Assembly: GCA_963716685.1 (NCBI GenBank)
Contig: CAVQTR010000003.1
Location: forward strand, 2,852,001-2,916,000
DNA: 64,000 nucleotides
Source of the DNA: JALYXI01 sp963716685
GTDB lineage: Bacteria > Acidobacteriota > Terriglobia > Bryobacterales > Bryobacteraceae
Reading direction: 5' to 3'
Both the position numbers and the translations under genes were made by a program. Below, one piece after another: positions 8,239 to 17,233 of the stretch; the first letter of the stretch is position 1, and every line of letters starts with the position of its first letter. The notes under the pieces are model-generated. The model was not told the DNA's origin, did not search any database, and was given only the letters and a program-made list of their open reading frames with translations.

Positions 8239-10341
8239 ATGCGCTTGATTGTCCTGGTGCTCACAATCGCTTTCTGTGCCGGTTCGGCGGAGAAGCGCCC
8301 TGTTTCGGAAACGGATCTGTACGCGTTTAAGTGGATTGCGGATCCTCGCATCGCGCCAGACGGATCCTCTGTCGCTTATACGCTGGTGACGGTTACGCGG
8401 AAGCACGATGGTTACGCAACCTCGCTTTGGATAGTGCCCTCAACGGGCGGCGCGCCGCGACAGATTACCAACGGGACACACGATTCTTCCCCGCGCTGGT
8501 CACCCGACAGTACTCGGCTTGCGTTTGTTCGCAGCCCGGAGAACGCGGGAAAACCGGAACCTCCGCAGATTTTCATTCTGGACATGCGCGGCGGAGAAGC
8601 GCGCCCGCTGACTGATCTGCCGAAAGGCGCGGCAAACCCGGTCTGGTCGCCTGATGGTCATACGCTCGCGTTTCTTTCTTCTACGGAACCCTCCGATATG
8701 GATAAGAAGAAGGAAGAAGAGAAATCCGATGTCCGGGTGATCAATCGAGCCGTTTACCGGTCGAACGGCGCGGGCTATGTGGATTACGGGCGCAAGTCGC
8801 ACATTTATACGGCGGCCGTTCCGGCTGTGATCAACGCGCCGGCGAAAGCCAGGCAGCTTACGACGGATCCGTTTGACCAGAGCTCAGTTACCTGGTCGAA
8901 GGACGGTTCGCAAATTTATTTCACGACCGAGCGCGAGTTGGAGAGCTACTACGCGCAGCCACACAGCGACATCTATGAGGTAGACGCGACCGGCGGTGAG
9001 ATGCACAAGCTGATCAGCATGAATGGCGGGATTCGCGGCATGTCGCTCAGTCCGGATGGTAAGCGGATGGCGTTCATTAGTTCCGAAAACAAGGAACCGG
9101 TGCGGATGCATGGACCGCCCGATCTGTATGTCACCGACCTGCAGGCCGGCGCGAAGCCGCAAAATCTGACGTCGGATTACGACTACGAAATCGGCGGCGG
9201 CATCGGAGGCGATCAGGCTCCTCCGCGCGCCTCCGCGCCATCGCTGCCGTACTGGAGTAAAGACGGGCGCTTCGTTTACGTCAGTTCCGCCGAAAAGGCG
9301 CGCGGCAATCTGAAGCGAATCGATTCGCGCTCAGGCAAGCTGGAGGCGGTTACCACGGGCGACTGGGATGTGGAAGCTTACAGCGCCACGCCGGATCAGT
9401 CAAGGGCCGCGCTCCTGATTTCCACGACTACGAACATCGGCGATCTTTACCTGCTGGATGGCGGAAGGAACGCAAAGCCGGTGCAGATCACGAAGGTGAA
9501 CGAGGAACTCTTTTCGCAACTCGATCTGCCGGCGCCGGAAGAGGTCTGGTATCCGAGTTTCGACGGAAAGATGATCGAAGGGCTGGTGCAAAAACCGCCG
9601 CACTTCGACGCTTCGAAGAAATATCCGCTGATCCTGAATATTCATGGCGGCCCCAACTCCACGTATGGGTTCAACTTCTTCCATGAAATGCAATTTCTGG
9701 CGGCCAGGGGCTATGTGGTGTTCTACCCCAACCCGCGCGGTTCCACCAGCTTTGGCGAGGAGTTCGCGAATATCATCCAGTACAAATATCCTGGCGACGA
9801 TTTCAAAGACCTGATGGCCGGCGTGGATCTGCTGATTTCGAAGGGCTATATCGATTCCAGTCACATGGGGGTCACAGGCGGCAGCGGCGGCGGCGTGCTC
9901 ACCAATTGGGCAGTCGGCCACACTAACCGCTTTGCAGCGGCGGTCTCGATGCGCTCCATCGCGGACTGGGCGGGCTGGTGGTACACCGCCGATTTTACGC
10001 AGTTTCAGCCCAGCTGGTTCCGGGGGGCGCCGTGGGAGGCCGAAGCGGATTACAAGGAGCATTCACCGATCACTTACATTCGGAACGTGCAGACGCCGCT
10101 GATGCTGCTGGAAGGCGAAGCAGATTACCGCACGCCGCCGACGGCCGGAGGTGAGCAGATGTTCCGGGCCCTGAAGTACTTGAAGAAGCCGGTGGTGATG
10201 GTTCGGTTTCCGGGAGAATCGCACGAGCTGTCGCGTTCCGGCGTGCCGAAGCATCGTGTGGAACGGCTTGATCACATCGTGGGCTGGTTCGACATCTATC
10301 TGCAAGGCAAGCCTAACAAGACTTACGAGGTTTCTGAGTGA
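8239..10341 (+). CDS. S9-family (prolyl oligopeptidase/acylaminoacyl-peptidase type) exported peptidase
   Basis: The 700-residue protein has a signal peptide (about residues 1-17), an N-terminal seven-bladed beta-propeller of TolB/WD40-like repeats (PDGSSVAYTL, SPDSTRLAFV, SPDGHTLAFLS) to about residue 420, and a C-terminal alpha/beta-hydrolase domain. The catalytic triad is S549 (GGSGGG), D629 (EGEADYRTPP) and H662 (GESHEL). It should cleave short peptides in the periplasm. The elbow is GGSGGG where most relatives have GGSYGG. Its stop overlaps the GTG start of the PPK2 gene (GTGA). Confidence 0.92.
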   Translation: MRLIVLVLTIAFCAGSAEKRPVSETDLYAFKWIADPRIAPDGSSVAYTLVTVTRKHDGYATSLWIVPSTGGAPRQITNGTHDSSPRWSPDSTRLAFVRSPENAGKPEPPQIFILDMRGGEARPLTDLPKGAANPVWSPDGHTLAFLSSTEPSDMDKKKEEEKSDVRVINRAVYRSNGAGYVDYGRKSHIYTAAVPAVINAPAKARQLTTDPFDQSSVTWSKDGSQIYFTTERELESYYAQPHSDIYEVDATGGEMHKLISMNGGIRGMSLSPDGKRMAFISSENKEPVRMHGPPDLYVTDLQAGAKPQNLTSDYDYEIGGGIGGDQAPPRASAPSLPYWSKDGRFVYVSSAEKARGNLKRIDSRSGKLEAVTTGDWDVEAYSATPDQSRAALLISTTTNIGDLYLLDGGRNAKPVQITKVNEELFSQLDLPAPEEVWYPSFDGKMIEGLVQKPPHFDASKKYPLILNIHGGPNSTYGFNFFHEMQFLAARGYVVFYPNPRGSTSFGEEFANIIQYKYPGDDFKDLMAGVDLLISKGYIDSSHMGVTGGSGGGVLTNWAVGHTNRFAAAVSMRSIADWAGWWYTADFTQFQPSWFRGAPWEAEADYKEHSPITYIRNVQTPLMLLEGEADYRTPPTAGGEQMFRALKYLKKPVVMVRFPGESHELSRSGVPKHRVERLDHIVGWFDIYLQGKPNKTYEVSE

Positions 10342-11156
10342 ATTTCCGCAAACAGTTCATGGTCAAACCGGGCAAGAAGTTCCGGCTTGCCGATCACGAT
10401 CCGGACGAAACCGCCGGACTGGATGAAAAGACTGAGGCGGCCGGACTGCTTGCGCACCTCTCGGATCGGCTGGGCACTCTGCAGAAAGTGCTTTACGCGG
10501 AACATCAGAAATCCGTGCTGATCATCCTGCAGGGAATGGATGCGTCCGGCAAAGACGGCACCATATCGCATGTCATGTCCGGCGTGAATCCGCAGGGTTG
10601 CAGCGTGACTTCTTTCAAGCAGCCGTCCTCACACGAACTGGATCATGACTTCCTGTGGCGCATTCATCAAAACGTGCCCGGCAAGGGCATGATTGGCATC
10701 TTTAACCGTTCGCAGTATGAGGACGTGCTGGTGGTCCGGGTACACGACCTGGTTCCCAAAGAGATTTGGTCCGAGCGCTACGAGCAGATCAACGCGTTCG
10801 AACGGATACTCAGCGAAAACGGCATCGTGGTTCTGAAGTTCTTCCTAAACATCAGCAAGGAGGAACAGAAGCAGCGGTTCGAATCACGCCGGGACGATCC
10901 GGATAAGAACTGGAAAATCTCGACGGCGGACGAGGCGGAGCGGAAGTTCTGGGACGAATATCAGAAGGCATACGAAGACGCCATCGGCAAATGCAGCAAG
11001 AAGCACGCGCCGTGGTTCGTGATTCCGTCAAATAAGAAATGGTTCCGCAACCTGGCCATTTCTCACATCGTGGTTGAAGCGATGGAAGACCTGAATCTGA
11101 AATATCCTGCCGCGGCGAAGGTTGCACCGAGCACGGCGACTAAAAAGAAGGCGTGA
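10338..11156 (+). CDS. ppk2: Polyphosphate kinase 2 family nucleotide phosphotransferase
   Basis: PPK2 enzymes transfer phosphate between polyphosphate and nucleotides. The 272-residue protein has Walker A GMDASGKDG (residues 66-74), the FNRSQYEDV Walker-B-like motif, and the pattern MSGVNPQG...SFKQPSSHELDHDFLWR. That pattern most resembles class III enzymes acting on both AMP and ADP; the subclass is from memory and moderate in confidence. Start is GTG 10338, overlapping the S9 peptidase stop. Its last 94 bases overlap the convergent cruF gene; the Ala/Lys/Thr-rich C-terminal tail lies in that overlap. Confidence 0.92.
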   Translation: MNFRKQFMVKPGKKFRLADHDPDETAGLDEKTEAAGLLAHLSDRLGTLQKVLYAEHQKSVLIILQGMDASGKDGTISHVMSGVNPQGCSVTSFKQPSSHELDHDFLWRIHQNVPGKGMIGIFNRSQYEDVLVVRVHDLVPKEIWSERYEQINAFERILSENGIVVLKFFLNISKEEQKQRFESRRDDPDKNWKISTADEAERKFWDEYQKAYEDAIGKCSKKHAPWFVIPSNKKWFRNLAISHIVVEAMEDLNLKYPAAAKVAPSTATKKKA

Positions 11157-11743
11157 GTGGCGGCGATCACCGCGAAGAAGATAATGATCGACGTGCCAAG
11201 CCAGAAGGTGGGGTCGCTTCGCGGTGCGGGCCGGCGCGGAATCGCGAAGATCAGCAGACACACCGCGAACCAGCCTGCGAAGTTGAGCAGCGGAACTCCG
11301 TAGTACGGGCCGGGCGTCAGCCAGCGCCAGTAATGCAGAAAGCCTGACGCGAGCGGATCGATCACCAGATCGAGCGCCGTCATCGCGAGCGCGCTGAGCA
11401 CGATGCCCGTGCGCATCTGGCGCGTGTAGGCGAACAGGACCAGCCAGGCGCCGGCGATCGCGACTGGCACGCCCAGCAGCTTTGGCGCCAGCACGTCTGT
11501 ATAAACATAGGCGCTGAAGGGATAGGCGAAGCGCAGACCGATTGCTTCAAAAACAAACCCAATGGCGGCAGTGACCAGCAACTCGCGCCAGTCGCCATTT
11601 ATGACCGCGAGCGCGGCAGCGAGCAGCAGAAAAACCGGCGCGGCCCAAGTCATGTTCGGCGGTGTATTCAGCACCATGCCGCCGGCCCACAGAACCACGT
11701 ACACCGACCAGAGCGCGATGCGGATTAGTCGACGAGACGGCAT
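11063..11743 (-). CDS. cruF: Carotenoid 1,2-hydratase-like membrane protein (CruF/DUF422 family)
   Basis: The 226-residue integral membrane protein has about seven hydrophobic segments and the family signature ALDLVIDPLASGF followed by PGPYYGVPLLNFAGWF. CruF and its archaeal relatives add water across the psi end of acyclic carotenoids to give a 1-hydroxy end group. It is the last gene of the carotenoid operon; its start overlaps the end of the second desaturase gene by 19 bases. Its 3' end overlaps ppk2 on the other strand by 94 bases. Confidence 0.85.
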   Translation of the reverse strand: MPSRRLIRIALWSVYVVLWAGGMVLNTPPNMTWAAPVFLLLAAALAVINGDWRELLVTAAIGFVFEAIGLRFAYPFSAYVYTDVLAPKLLGVPVAIAGAWLVLFAYTRQMRTGIVLSALAMTALDLVIDPLASGFLHYWRWLTPGPYYGVPLLNFAGWFAVCLLIFAIPRRPAPRSDPTFWLGTSIIIFFAVIAATHAFFLVAVLGATFAAAGYFRFRSSIASTTM

Positions 11744-13119
11744 GTGATTTCAGCGGAAAGCAGCACGGTGGGCGTCCCGCCGCCTGGGTGTGTGCTGCCG
11801 CCTACACGGTACAAGCCTGGCACGCGCTTATCCCGATTGGCCGGACGGAAGAACGCATTGCGCCAACCGTGGGAATCAGTTCCGTATATGGAACCTCCGG
11901 GCATCAGATAGCGCTGGGCGATGCGCTCGGGCGTCCACGTATCTTCCACCACGATCTTGCCGGAAAGATCCGGGAAACCGCTGCGCCGCAAGCGTTCGAA
12001 GACGCGGGCACGCGCCTCCGGCAGCGCACTGGCGGTTCCGGGCGCATTCGCCATTACGAAGAGGGCATCGCCTTCGCCTGGCGCGTTGATGTACACGGTG
12101 GGGTCGTCTGGAAATCGCTGCTCGTCAAAAATTTGATGGAACTCGCGCTGGTAATCGGCAGAGAAGCAGATGGTGTTCTGCTGCAACCCGAGCGGCCGCT
12201 TCAGACCCAGCAGCATGACGAAGCCTGACATGGATCGTGAATGGAGAGGCGCGGGAGTGCGGCCAAGGAGGGTATCGAGGGTTGCGGAATCGCCATTCAT
12301 GATGACGATATCGGCAGGCGCGCGGCGGCCATCGGCCAGCGCGACTCCGGTGACGCCCCGGCTATCCGTTTCAATGCGCGCCACGGGCGAATTGGCGCAC
12401 AGCGCAACGCCCGCGTACTGCGCGAGCCGCACCAGCGCTTCCACGATGGAATACAGCCCGCCGCGCACGGCATAGCCGCCGAACGCGTATTCCAGATACG
12501 GAATGAGCGCCAGAGTGGCCGGCGCGCGGTACGGTGAGGAACCCACGTACGTGGGATAGCGGTCGAACATCTGGCGCAGATGCGGGCTATGGAAATGCGC
12601 GGCCACGGTGCGATGGTAATTACCCCAGCCATACCGGAGCGGCATTTTGCGCAGTACGCCCAAATCGGCGAGCGAAGGACGTTCCGAAGGCGCGCGGCGG
12701 AGAAACGTCTGGCGCGAGACTTCGTACAGCCGGGCTCCCAGTTCCTGAAAACGCAGGAAGCCGGCAATATCGCGCCGGTCCAGATTGCGTACGACGGCGA
12801 GCCAATCCGGCAGGCTCGTTGAATAGGTAAAGCGGGTGCCGTCGGGGAAGATGTACTCGGCGAGCGGGTGCAGCGGCAGCAGCTCGACATGGTCTTCCAT
12901 GCGCGCGCCAGCCGCGCGAAACAGGTCCGCGAAGACCCACGGCATGGTGATCAGCGAGGGCCCCGTATCGAAACTGAAGCCCTGCGAACACCAGCGGTTC
13001 ATCTTGCCGCCAAACGTGGGGCCTGCTTCGAACACAGTGACTTCATAACCGCGCGCGCGCAGACGCAGCGCCGCCGCCAGGCCCCCGAGGCCAGCCCCCA
13101 CCACCACCACTTTCTTCAT
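11725..13119 (-). CDS. CrtI-family carotenoid desaturase (CrtD-like candidate)
   Basis: The 464-residue flavoprotein starts with the dinucleotide-binding motif VVVVGAGLGGLAAALRLR, then the CrtI-family FDTGPSLITMPWVFADLF, and ends with GLYRVGGSTHPGGGTPTVLL. The start is set at 13119 because the FAD motif follows immediately; the longer frame to 13293 overlaps the glycosyltransferase. It is the second CrtI-type enzyme of the operon. Its place between the glycosyltransferase and cruF suggests a role after hydration, such as 3',4'-desaturation by a CrtD, but sequence alone does not separate CrtD from CrtI. It overlaps the upstream gene by four bases. Confidence 0.88.
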   Translation of the reverse strand: MKKVVVVGAGLGGLAAALRLRARGYEVTVFEAGPTFGGKMNRWCSQGFSFDTGPSLITMPWVFADLFRAAGARMEDHVELLPLHPLAEYIFPDGTRFTYSTSLPDWLAVVRNLDRRDIAGFLRFQELGARLYEVSRQTFLRRAPSERPSLADLGVLRKMPLRYGWGNYHRTVAAHFHSPHLRQMFDRYPTYVGSSPYRAPATLALIPYLEYAFGGYAVRGGLYSIVEALVRLAQYAGVALCANSPVARIETDSRGVTGVALADGRRAPADIVIMNGDSATLDTLLGRTPAPLHSRSMSGFVMLLGLKRPLGLQQNTICFSADYQREFHQIFDEQRFPDDPTVYINAPGEGDALFVMANAPGTASALPEARARVFERLRRSGFPDLSGKIVVEDTWTPERIAQRYLMPGGSIYGTDSHGWRNAFFRPANRDKRVPGLYRVGGSTHPGGGTPTVLLSAEITCRLVD

Positions 13120-14183
13120 GCCCGGTTCAGATACTGACGGCCCTTCCAGGTGACACCGCGGCCATTGCGACAGGCCCGCCAGGAAGAGAGACCGAGGGCC
13201 AGCAGCACCATTTCTCCCAGCGGATGCGTCAAAGGGCTCCACCATTTCTGCCGGAAGCGAACGGCCAGCAGCACACGCGCGCCCAGAATCCATGCCGCCG
13301 CGCGCCAGCTCAGCCCGAGGAAGGGCAACAGGAAAACGCAGAGGTGGAGCAGCAGAAAGGCCCAGAAGCTGATATCGCGCTGAAAGGCGAGGTAGAAGTT
13401 CTTCTGGAAGCCCAGCCAGATCTCCGGGAAGGAAGCGTACATGCGCACGCTGACCACATCCTGCCCGTCGAGACAGAGCGCGCGTTCACCGCGCTCCCGC
13501 CAGATCTGGGCGAGCCGGGTATCTTCGAAAATTTCGTTGCGAACGGCAGTGTGGCCGCCCAGCGCTTCATAGGCAGCGCGATTCGCCAGCATGCACGCGC
13601 CGTGCGCAAGCCCCAGAGACGACTCGTTGCGCACCAGCGAAAGCGGAGCGGGAAACAGCGAAAACACGACGAAGTTCAGCATCGGCATGAGCGCGCCTTC
13701 CCAGAAGCCGTGCATTTCGAAGCCAGGCCAGGCAGAGAGCAGGGTGAGGCGGCGCGCCTCGGCATCGGCCACCATGCGCAGGCACGCGCCGCTCCGCAGA
13801 CGCGCATCAGCGTCCAGGAATAACAGCCAGTCGCCCGCTGCGTGCGCCGCCAGCTGCGCGCAGGCGAAATTCTTTCCGAACCATTCCGCCGGCAGCGTAC
13901 CAGCCCGCAGCAGGCGAACGCGGGGGTCACGCGCGCCGTACTGCTCGACAATCGAGGCGGTTTGGTCAGAGGAATGGTCATCACACACCAGCACCTCCCG
14001 CACGGCGCTCCCCTGACTGAGAACGGCATCCAGACAGGCGCCCAGATTCTGCTCTTCATTGCGCGCGGGGATCAAAACAGACAGCGAAGGATGCACGCCC
14101 GGGGCACTCTTCCGAATACGCGGCCAGCCCAGGACATTCACCAGAACCACAGCGAAAAAGGCGAGGGCGGCCCAGACAATCAC
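13116..14183 (-). CDS. GT2 glycosyltransferase of carotenoid operon (CruG-like)
   Basis: The 355-residue membrane-anchored family 2 glycosyltransferase has an N-terminal hydrophobic anchor, the GT2 start LSVLIPARNEEQNL, a DXD-type motif in LFLDADARL, EIFEDTRLAQIWRERG for the ED/QXXRW region, and two or more membrane segments after about residue 280. CruG in cyanobacteria and CrtQ in Staphylococcus are GT2 enzymes that glycosylate carotenoids, and the neighbouring cruF supports that role. The sugar is not predictable. It overlaps crtE and the second desaturase by four bases each. Confidence 0.87.
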   Translation of the reverse strand: MIVWAALAFFAVVLVNVLGWPRIRKSAPGVHPSLSVLIPARNEEQNLGACLDAVLSQGSAVREVLVCDDHSSDQTASIVEQYGARDPRVRLLRAGTLPAEWFGKNFACAQLAAHAAGDWLLFLDADARLRSGACLRMVADAEARRLTLLSAWPGFEMHGFWEGALMPMLNFVVFSLFPAPLSLVRNESSLGLAHGACMLANRAAYEALGGHTAVRNEIFEDTRLAQIWRERGERALCLDGQDVVSVRMYASFPEIWLGFQKNFYLAFQRDISFWAFLLLHLCVFLLPFLGLSWRAAAWILGARVLLAVRFRQKWWSPLTHPLGEMVLLALGLSSWRACRNGRGVTWKGRQYLNRA

Positions 14184-15043
14184 GCCGGGACCATGGAGGC
14201 GGCGCTGGCGCGTTTGAAGATGCAGTCCACAGCCGCGAGCACGGGAGGCAGCGCGTTGCTGTCTCCAAAACGCGCGGTCAGCGTTTCCTTCGCTTCACTC
14301 ACCAGGGCGGCAACCCGGTCGAGGCTCTCCGCCACGCCGTGGGCCGCGACATTGCTCATGCGATGGTGGCGCGCATCCTGAAACGCGGTCTTGCCGGTGT
14401 CTTCCGGACTGCCGCATTCATCGAGCACGTCGTCGTAAATTTGATATGCCTCGCCCAGAAGTTCGCCCGCGCGCGCGAGCGGACGGACATCCTCCGGACA
14501 GGCTTCGCACGCGATCGCTCCGGCGGTGAACGTGAGCCGCATCAACGCGGTGGTTTTCCGATTGCGCTCCCCGCCGGACTCGGACGCGTTCAGATCTGCG
14601 GCCTGACCGCCAATCATGCCGTTAATGCCGATACAGTTCACCGCCTCACGCATCAGGCGCGGCGAACCTCCGAAAATTTCGTACGAGCGGTTCAGGAGCG
14701 CGAGGGCGGTAAGCAGCGCGACATCCTCACCAAACACCAGATGCAGCGCCGGACGCCCGCGGCGCACGTCCGCGTCGTCCATGGCCGGAAGATCGTCGAA
14801 GATCAGAGAACTGGCATGCAGGAATTCTGTGGCGCAGGCAGCCGGAAGCGCTTCCTCGCGTGTTCCGCCAGCCGCGGCGGCAGCCAGCAGAGCGAGCATG
14901 GGACGCATGCGCTTGCCCCCCGGGAAAATGGAGTATCGAATCGCCTCATTCAGGCGCGCCGCGCCCCGCAGATGGCCCGAGGGCAGCATCTCACCGAGGC
15001 CGGATTCGATCAGTTCGCGATCGTCGAGGAAGTAACCGGACAT
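14180..15043 (-). CDS. crtE: Polyprenyl diphosphate synthase (GGPP synthase candidate)
   Basis: The 287-residue trans-prenyltransferase has the first Asp-rich motif DDLPAMD (D83-D89, the DDxxxxD form common in bacterial GGPP/FPP synthases) and the second one in IYDDVLDECG. GGKRMRP near residue 43 binds isopentenyl diphosphate. Within a carotenoid operon it most likely supplies GGPP to CrtB. It overlaps the alpha/beta-hydrolase gene by 34 bases and the glycosyltransferase by four. FPP synthase activity cannot be excluded from sequence. Confidence 0.9.
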   Translation of the reverse strand: MSGYFLDDRELIESGLGEMLPSGHLRGAARLNEAIRYSIFPGGKRMRPMLALLAAAAAGGTREEALPAACATEFLHASSLIFDDLPAMDDADVRRGRPALHLVFGEDVALLTALALLNRSYEIFGGSPRLMREAVNCIGINGMIGGQAADLNASESGGERNRKTTALMRLTFTAGAIACEACPEDVRPLARAGELLGEAYQIYDDVLDECGSPEDTGKTAFQDARHHRMSNVAAHGVAESLDRVAALVSEAKETLTARFGDSNALPPVLAAVDCIFKRASAASMVPA

Positions 15044-15789
15044 GAGCCCGCAGAAACCCTTTCCTGAAACAGAATTTCACTCAACTGGCCGGTAGCCTCC
15101 AAAATCGGCAAATGTCCGGCGTTCTTGAGTTCCCACGCCGACGCTTGTGGCCAGACGGCCTGCCACCGTCCGACTGACTCACGCACCGCGCGAAACGTTT
15201 TTTCACCATATAGGATGTCGATTGGCTGTACGAGACCTTCAAAAGTTTCAGGCTGCGGAAAAGTGGTAAAAAGCTGAAGGTAGTTCTGTGTCGTGGCGTG
15301 GTTCACACGCGCGAAACCCTGCGTCAGATCTGTGGATTCGGCTCGCTTCGGCTTGAGGGAGAGATTCGTGAGCAGCCGGCCAAGAGGGTTCGCAAACGTC
15401 GAGTAGTAGGCGTAACGACCGATTCCTGGCGCGACAAAAACGCGAAAATACCAGGGAAACACCGCGAGAATATCGATCAGCACCAGCCGTTCCACCCGAT
15501 CCCCCAGGCGCTTCGCCACCTCGAGGCCTAAGAGCGCGCCGCTGCAGTTTCCGACCAGGGTAAACGGGGCCGGGACGCGCAAAGCGGCATCGGCAATCTG
15601 GTCCGCGATGGCGGCGACGGTCCATTCGCGCGGGTCCGGGGATTGCCCGCAGCCGGGGAGATCCGCACTGTAGAAGGCGGAATCGTCCGGAAGATGGCGA
15701 ACGAGCGGGTCGAATGTGTGATGGTCGCCGCTCCAGCCATGCAGACCGAAAAATGCGTGCCGACCCGATCCGGAGCGCTCAATGAACAT
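15010..15789 (-). CDS. Alpha/beta-hydrolase-fold protein with cysteine at the nucleophile position
   Basis: The 259-residue protein shows the fold clearly: FFGLHGWSGDHHTF (oxyanion loop), YSADLPGCGQS, the nucleophile elbow TLVGNCSGALLG and a C-terminal NAGHLPI. The elbow is G-N-C-S-G, so C82 (codon at 15544-15546) replaces the usual serine; H226 is present, but the usual acid position reads GEKT (195-198), with Thr in place of Asp. Cys-type elbows occur in dienelactone hydrolases and PHA synthases. Sitting between crtI and crtE and overlapping both, it may be an acyltransferase or esterase for the carotenoid glycoside; that role is inference. Confidence 0.85.
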   Translation of the reverse strand: MFIERSGSGRHAFFGLHGWSGDHHTFDPLVRHLPDDSAFYSADLPGCGQSPDPREWTVAAIADQIADAALRVPAPFTLVGNCSGALLGLEVAKRLGDRVERLVLIDILAVFPWYFRVFVAPGIGRYAYYSTFANPLGRLLTNLSLKPKRAESTDLTQGFARVNHATTQNYLQLFTTFPQPETFEGLVQPIDILYGEKTFRAVRESVGRWQAVWPQASAWELKNAGHLPILEATGQLSEILFQERVSAGSCPVTSSTIAN

Positions 15790-17233
15790 GCGACGCGATC
15801 CTCTCGGCTGTCATTTTCCCACCGAGTACGACCATGGGCATGCCCGTGCCTGGCGTGGTGCCTGCGCCGACGTAATATAAGCCCGCAATGTCGCGGGAAT
15901 AATTAGGCGCGCGAAACGGACCCATTTGAAACAGTGTATGCGCAGCGCCAAAGGCGGAGCCATCGTGCAGTCCGAAGCGCCGCTGCCACTCGACCGGCGT
16001 CCACACCTCTTCGTATACGATGTCGGCCGGATTCAGACCGGAGCGTTGGAGAATTGCAGTCTTTGCATCGCGGACGATCGCGGTCCAGTCGGCGCCCGGC
16101 ATTTCGCTCAGGACCGGCGTGGGCACCAGTACAAAAACAGCGCTGTCGCCGGGCGGCGCGAGGTCCCGATCGGTTGCCGAGGGAATGCTCACGTAGAAAG
16201 GCAGGTCCGTTGGGATGCGGCCCTGCCGGAAGAGCTGATCGAATGCAGCGCGATTGTCATGCGGCAGGTAAATGGTGTGATGACCCGAAGCTTCCGGGCG
16301 GCCACGCATCCCCCAGTAAAAGGTGAGCACGCCGGGTGTCATCTTCGTTTTGCGGGCGGGCTGCGTGCGCCCCAGAAGATGTTCCTCGGTGAAGGGCGCG
16401 TCGACATTTGAGACCACGATCCCGAAGCGCGCCAGTTCGCCGGATTGCAATTCCACTCCTGCGGCACGGCCATTCTCCGTCAGGATGCGGCGCACCGGAC
16501 AGCTGGTTTGAATGTCCGCGTCCAGTTCCCGCGCCAGCCGTTCCATGCCGCGCACCAGTGCGTGGACGCCGCCTTTCGGCAGCCACAATCCGTAGGCGAG
16601 TTCGCCGTAGGCCAGGATGGAAAAGATGCCGGGCAGCTGGTAAGGCGAGCCGCCGAGATACATGCCATAAGAGCCCAGGGCCTCACGGATGTACCGGTTT
16701 TTGAAGAACCGCGCGAGTTCGCTGTCAAGGGACCGCCAGACGCCCGAGTTCCACATCTCTCCGGGCGAGAGCTTGCCGATCCAGCGCACGGCCCGGTCCT
16801 CATTGCGGGTCACCAGCTTTTGAAAGGAGACGTCGTATTTGGCGCCGGCATCGCGAAACCAGGCAAGCGTCGCGGCGGAAGAGCCGGGTTCCAGCCGCTC
16901 GCACTCACGCAGCAGCCGCTGCATATCGCTTGACAGGCTGAAGGAGGTTCCGTCCGGCCAGCGAAACTGAACCGTGGGATCCACGGGAAGCAGCGTCACG
17001 TAGTCGGACAGCTTACGTCCCGCGCTGGCGAACAGTTCTTCAAACACCCACGGATAATTGACGAGCGACGGGCCGGTATCGAACTGAAAACCGTCATGCG
17101 AGATGGCGTTGGCGCGTCCGCCGGTGAGCGGATTCGCCTCGAACACCGTTACAGGAAAGCCGGCGTTCCGCAGATGGATCGCCGCGCTCAAACCGCCCAG
17201 TCCGGCGCCGATGATGGCGACCGTCGGCTTCAC
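15779..17233 (-). CDS. crtI: Phytoene desaturase, CrtI family
   Basis: The 484-residue flavoprotein has the N-terminal FAD motif VAIIGAGLGGLSAAIHLR, the CrtI signature FDTGPSLVNYPWVFEELF, the middle-region GMYLGGSPYQLPGIFSIL, and the C-terminal GLYYVGAGTTPGTGMPMVVL. It desaturates phytoene stepwise to lycopene or a related product at the membrane. Being next to crtB (four-base overlap) makes it the better crtI candidate of the two desaturases. It overlaps the alpha/beta-hydrolase gene by 11 bases. Confidence 0.92.
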   Translation of the reverse strand: MKPTVAIIGAGLGGLSAAIHLRNAGFPVTVFEANPLTGGRANAISHDGFQFDTGPSLVNYPWVFEELFASAGRKLSDYVTLLPVDPTVQFRWPDGTSFSLSSDMQRLLRECERLEPGSSAATLAWFRDAGAKYDVSFQKLVTRNEDRAVRWIGKLSPGEMWNSGVWRSLDSELARFFKNRYIREALGSYGMYLGGSPYQLPGIFSILAYGELAYGLWLPKGGVHALVRGMERLARELDADIQTSCPVRRILTENGRAAGVELQSGELARFGIVVSNVDAPFTEEHLLGRTQPARKTKMTPGVLTFYWGMRGRPEASGHHTIYLPHDNRAAFDQLFRQGRIPTDLPFYVSIPSATDRDLAPPGDSAVFVLVPTPVLSEMPGADWTAIVRDAKTAILQRSGLNPADIVYEEVWTPVEWQRRFGLHDGSAFGAAHTLFQMGPFRAPNYSRDIAGLYYVGAGTTPGTGMPMVVLGGKMTAERIASHVH

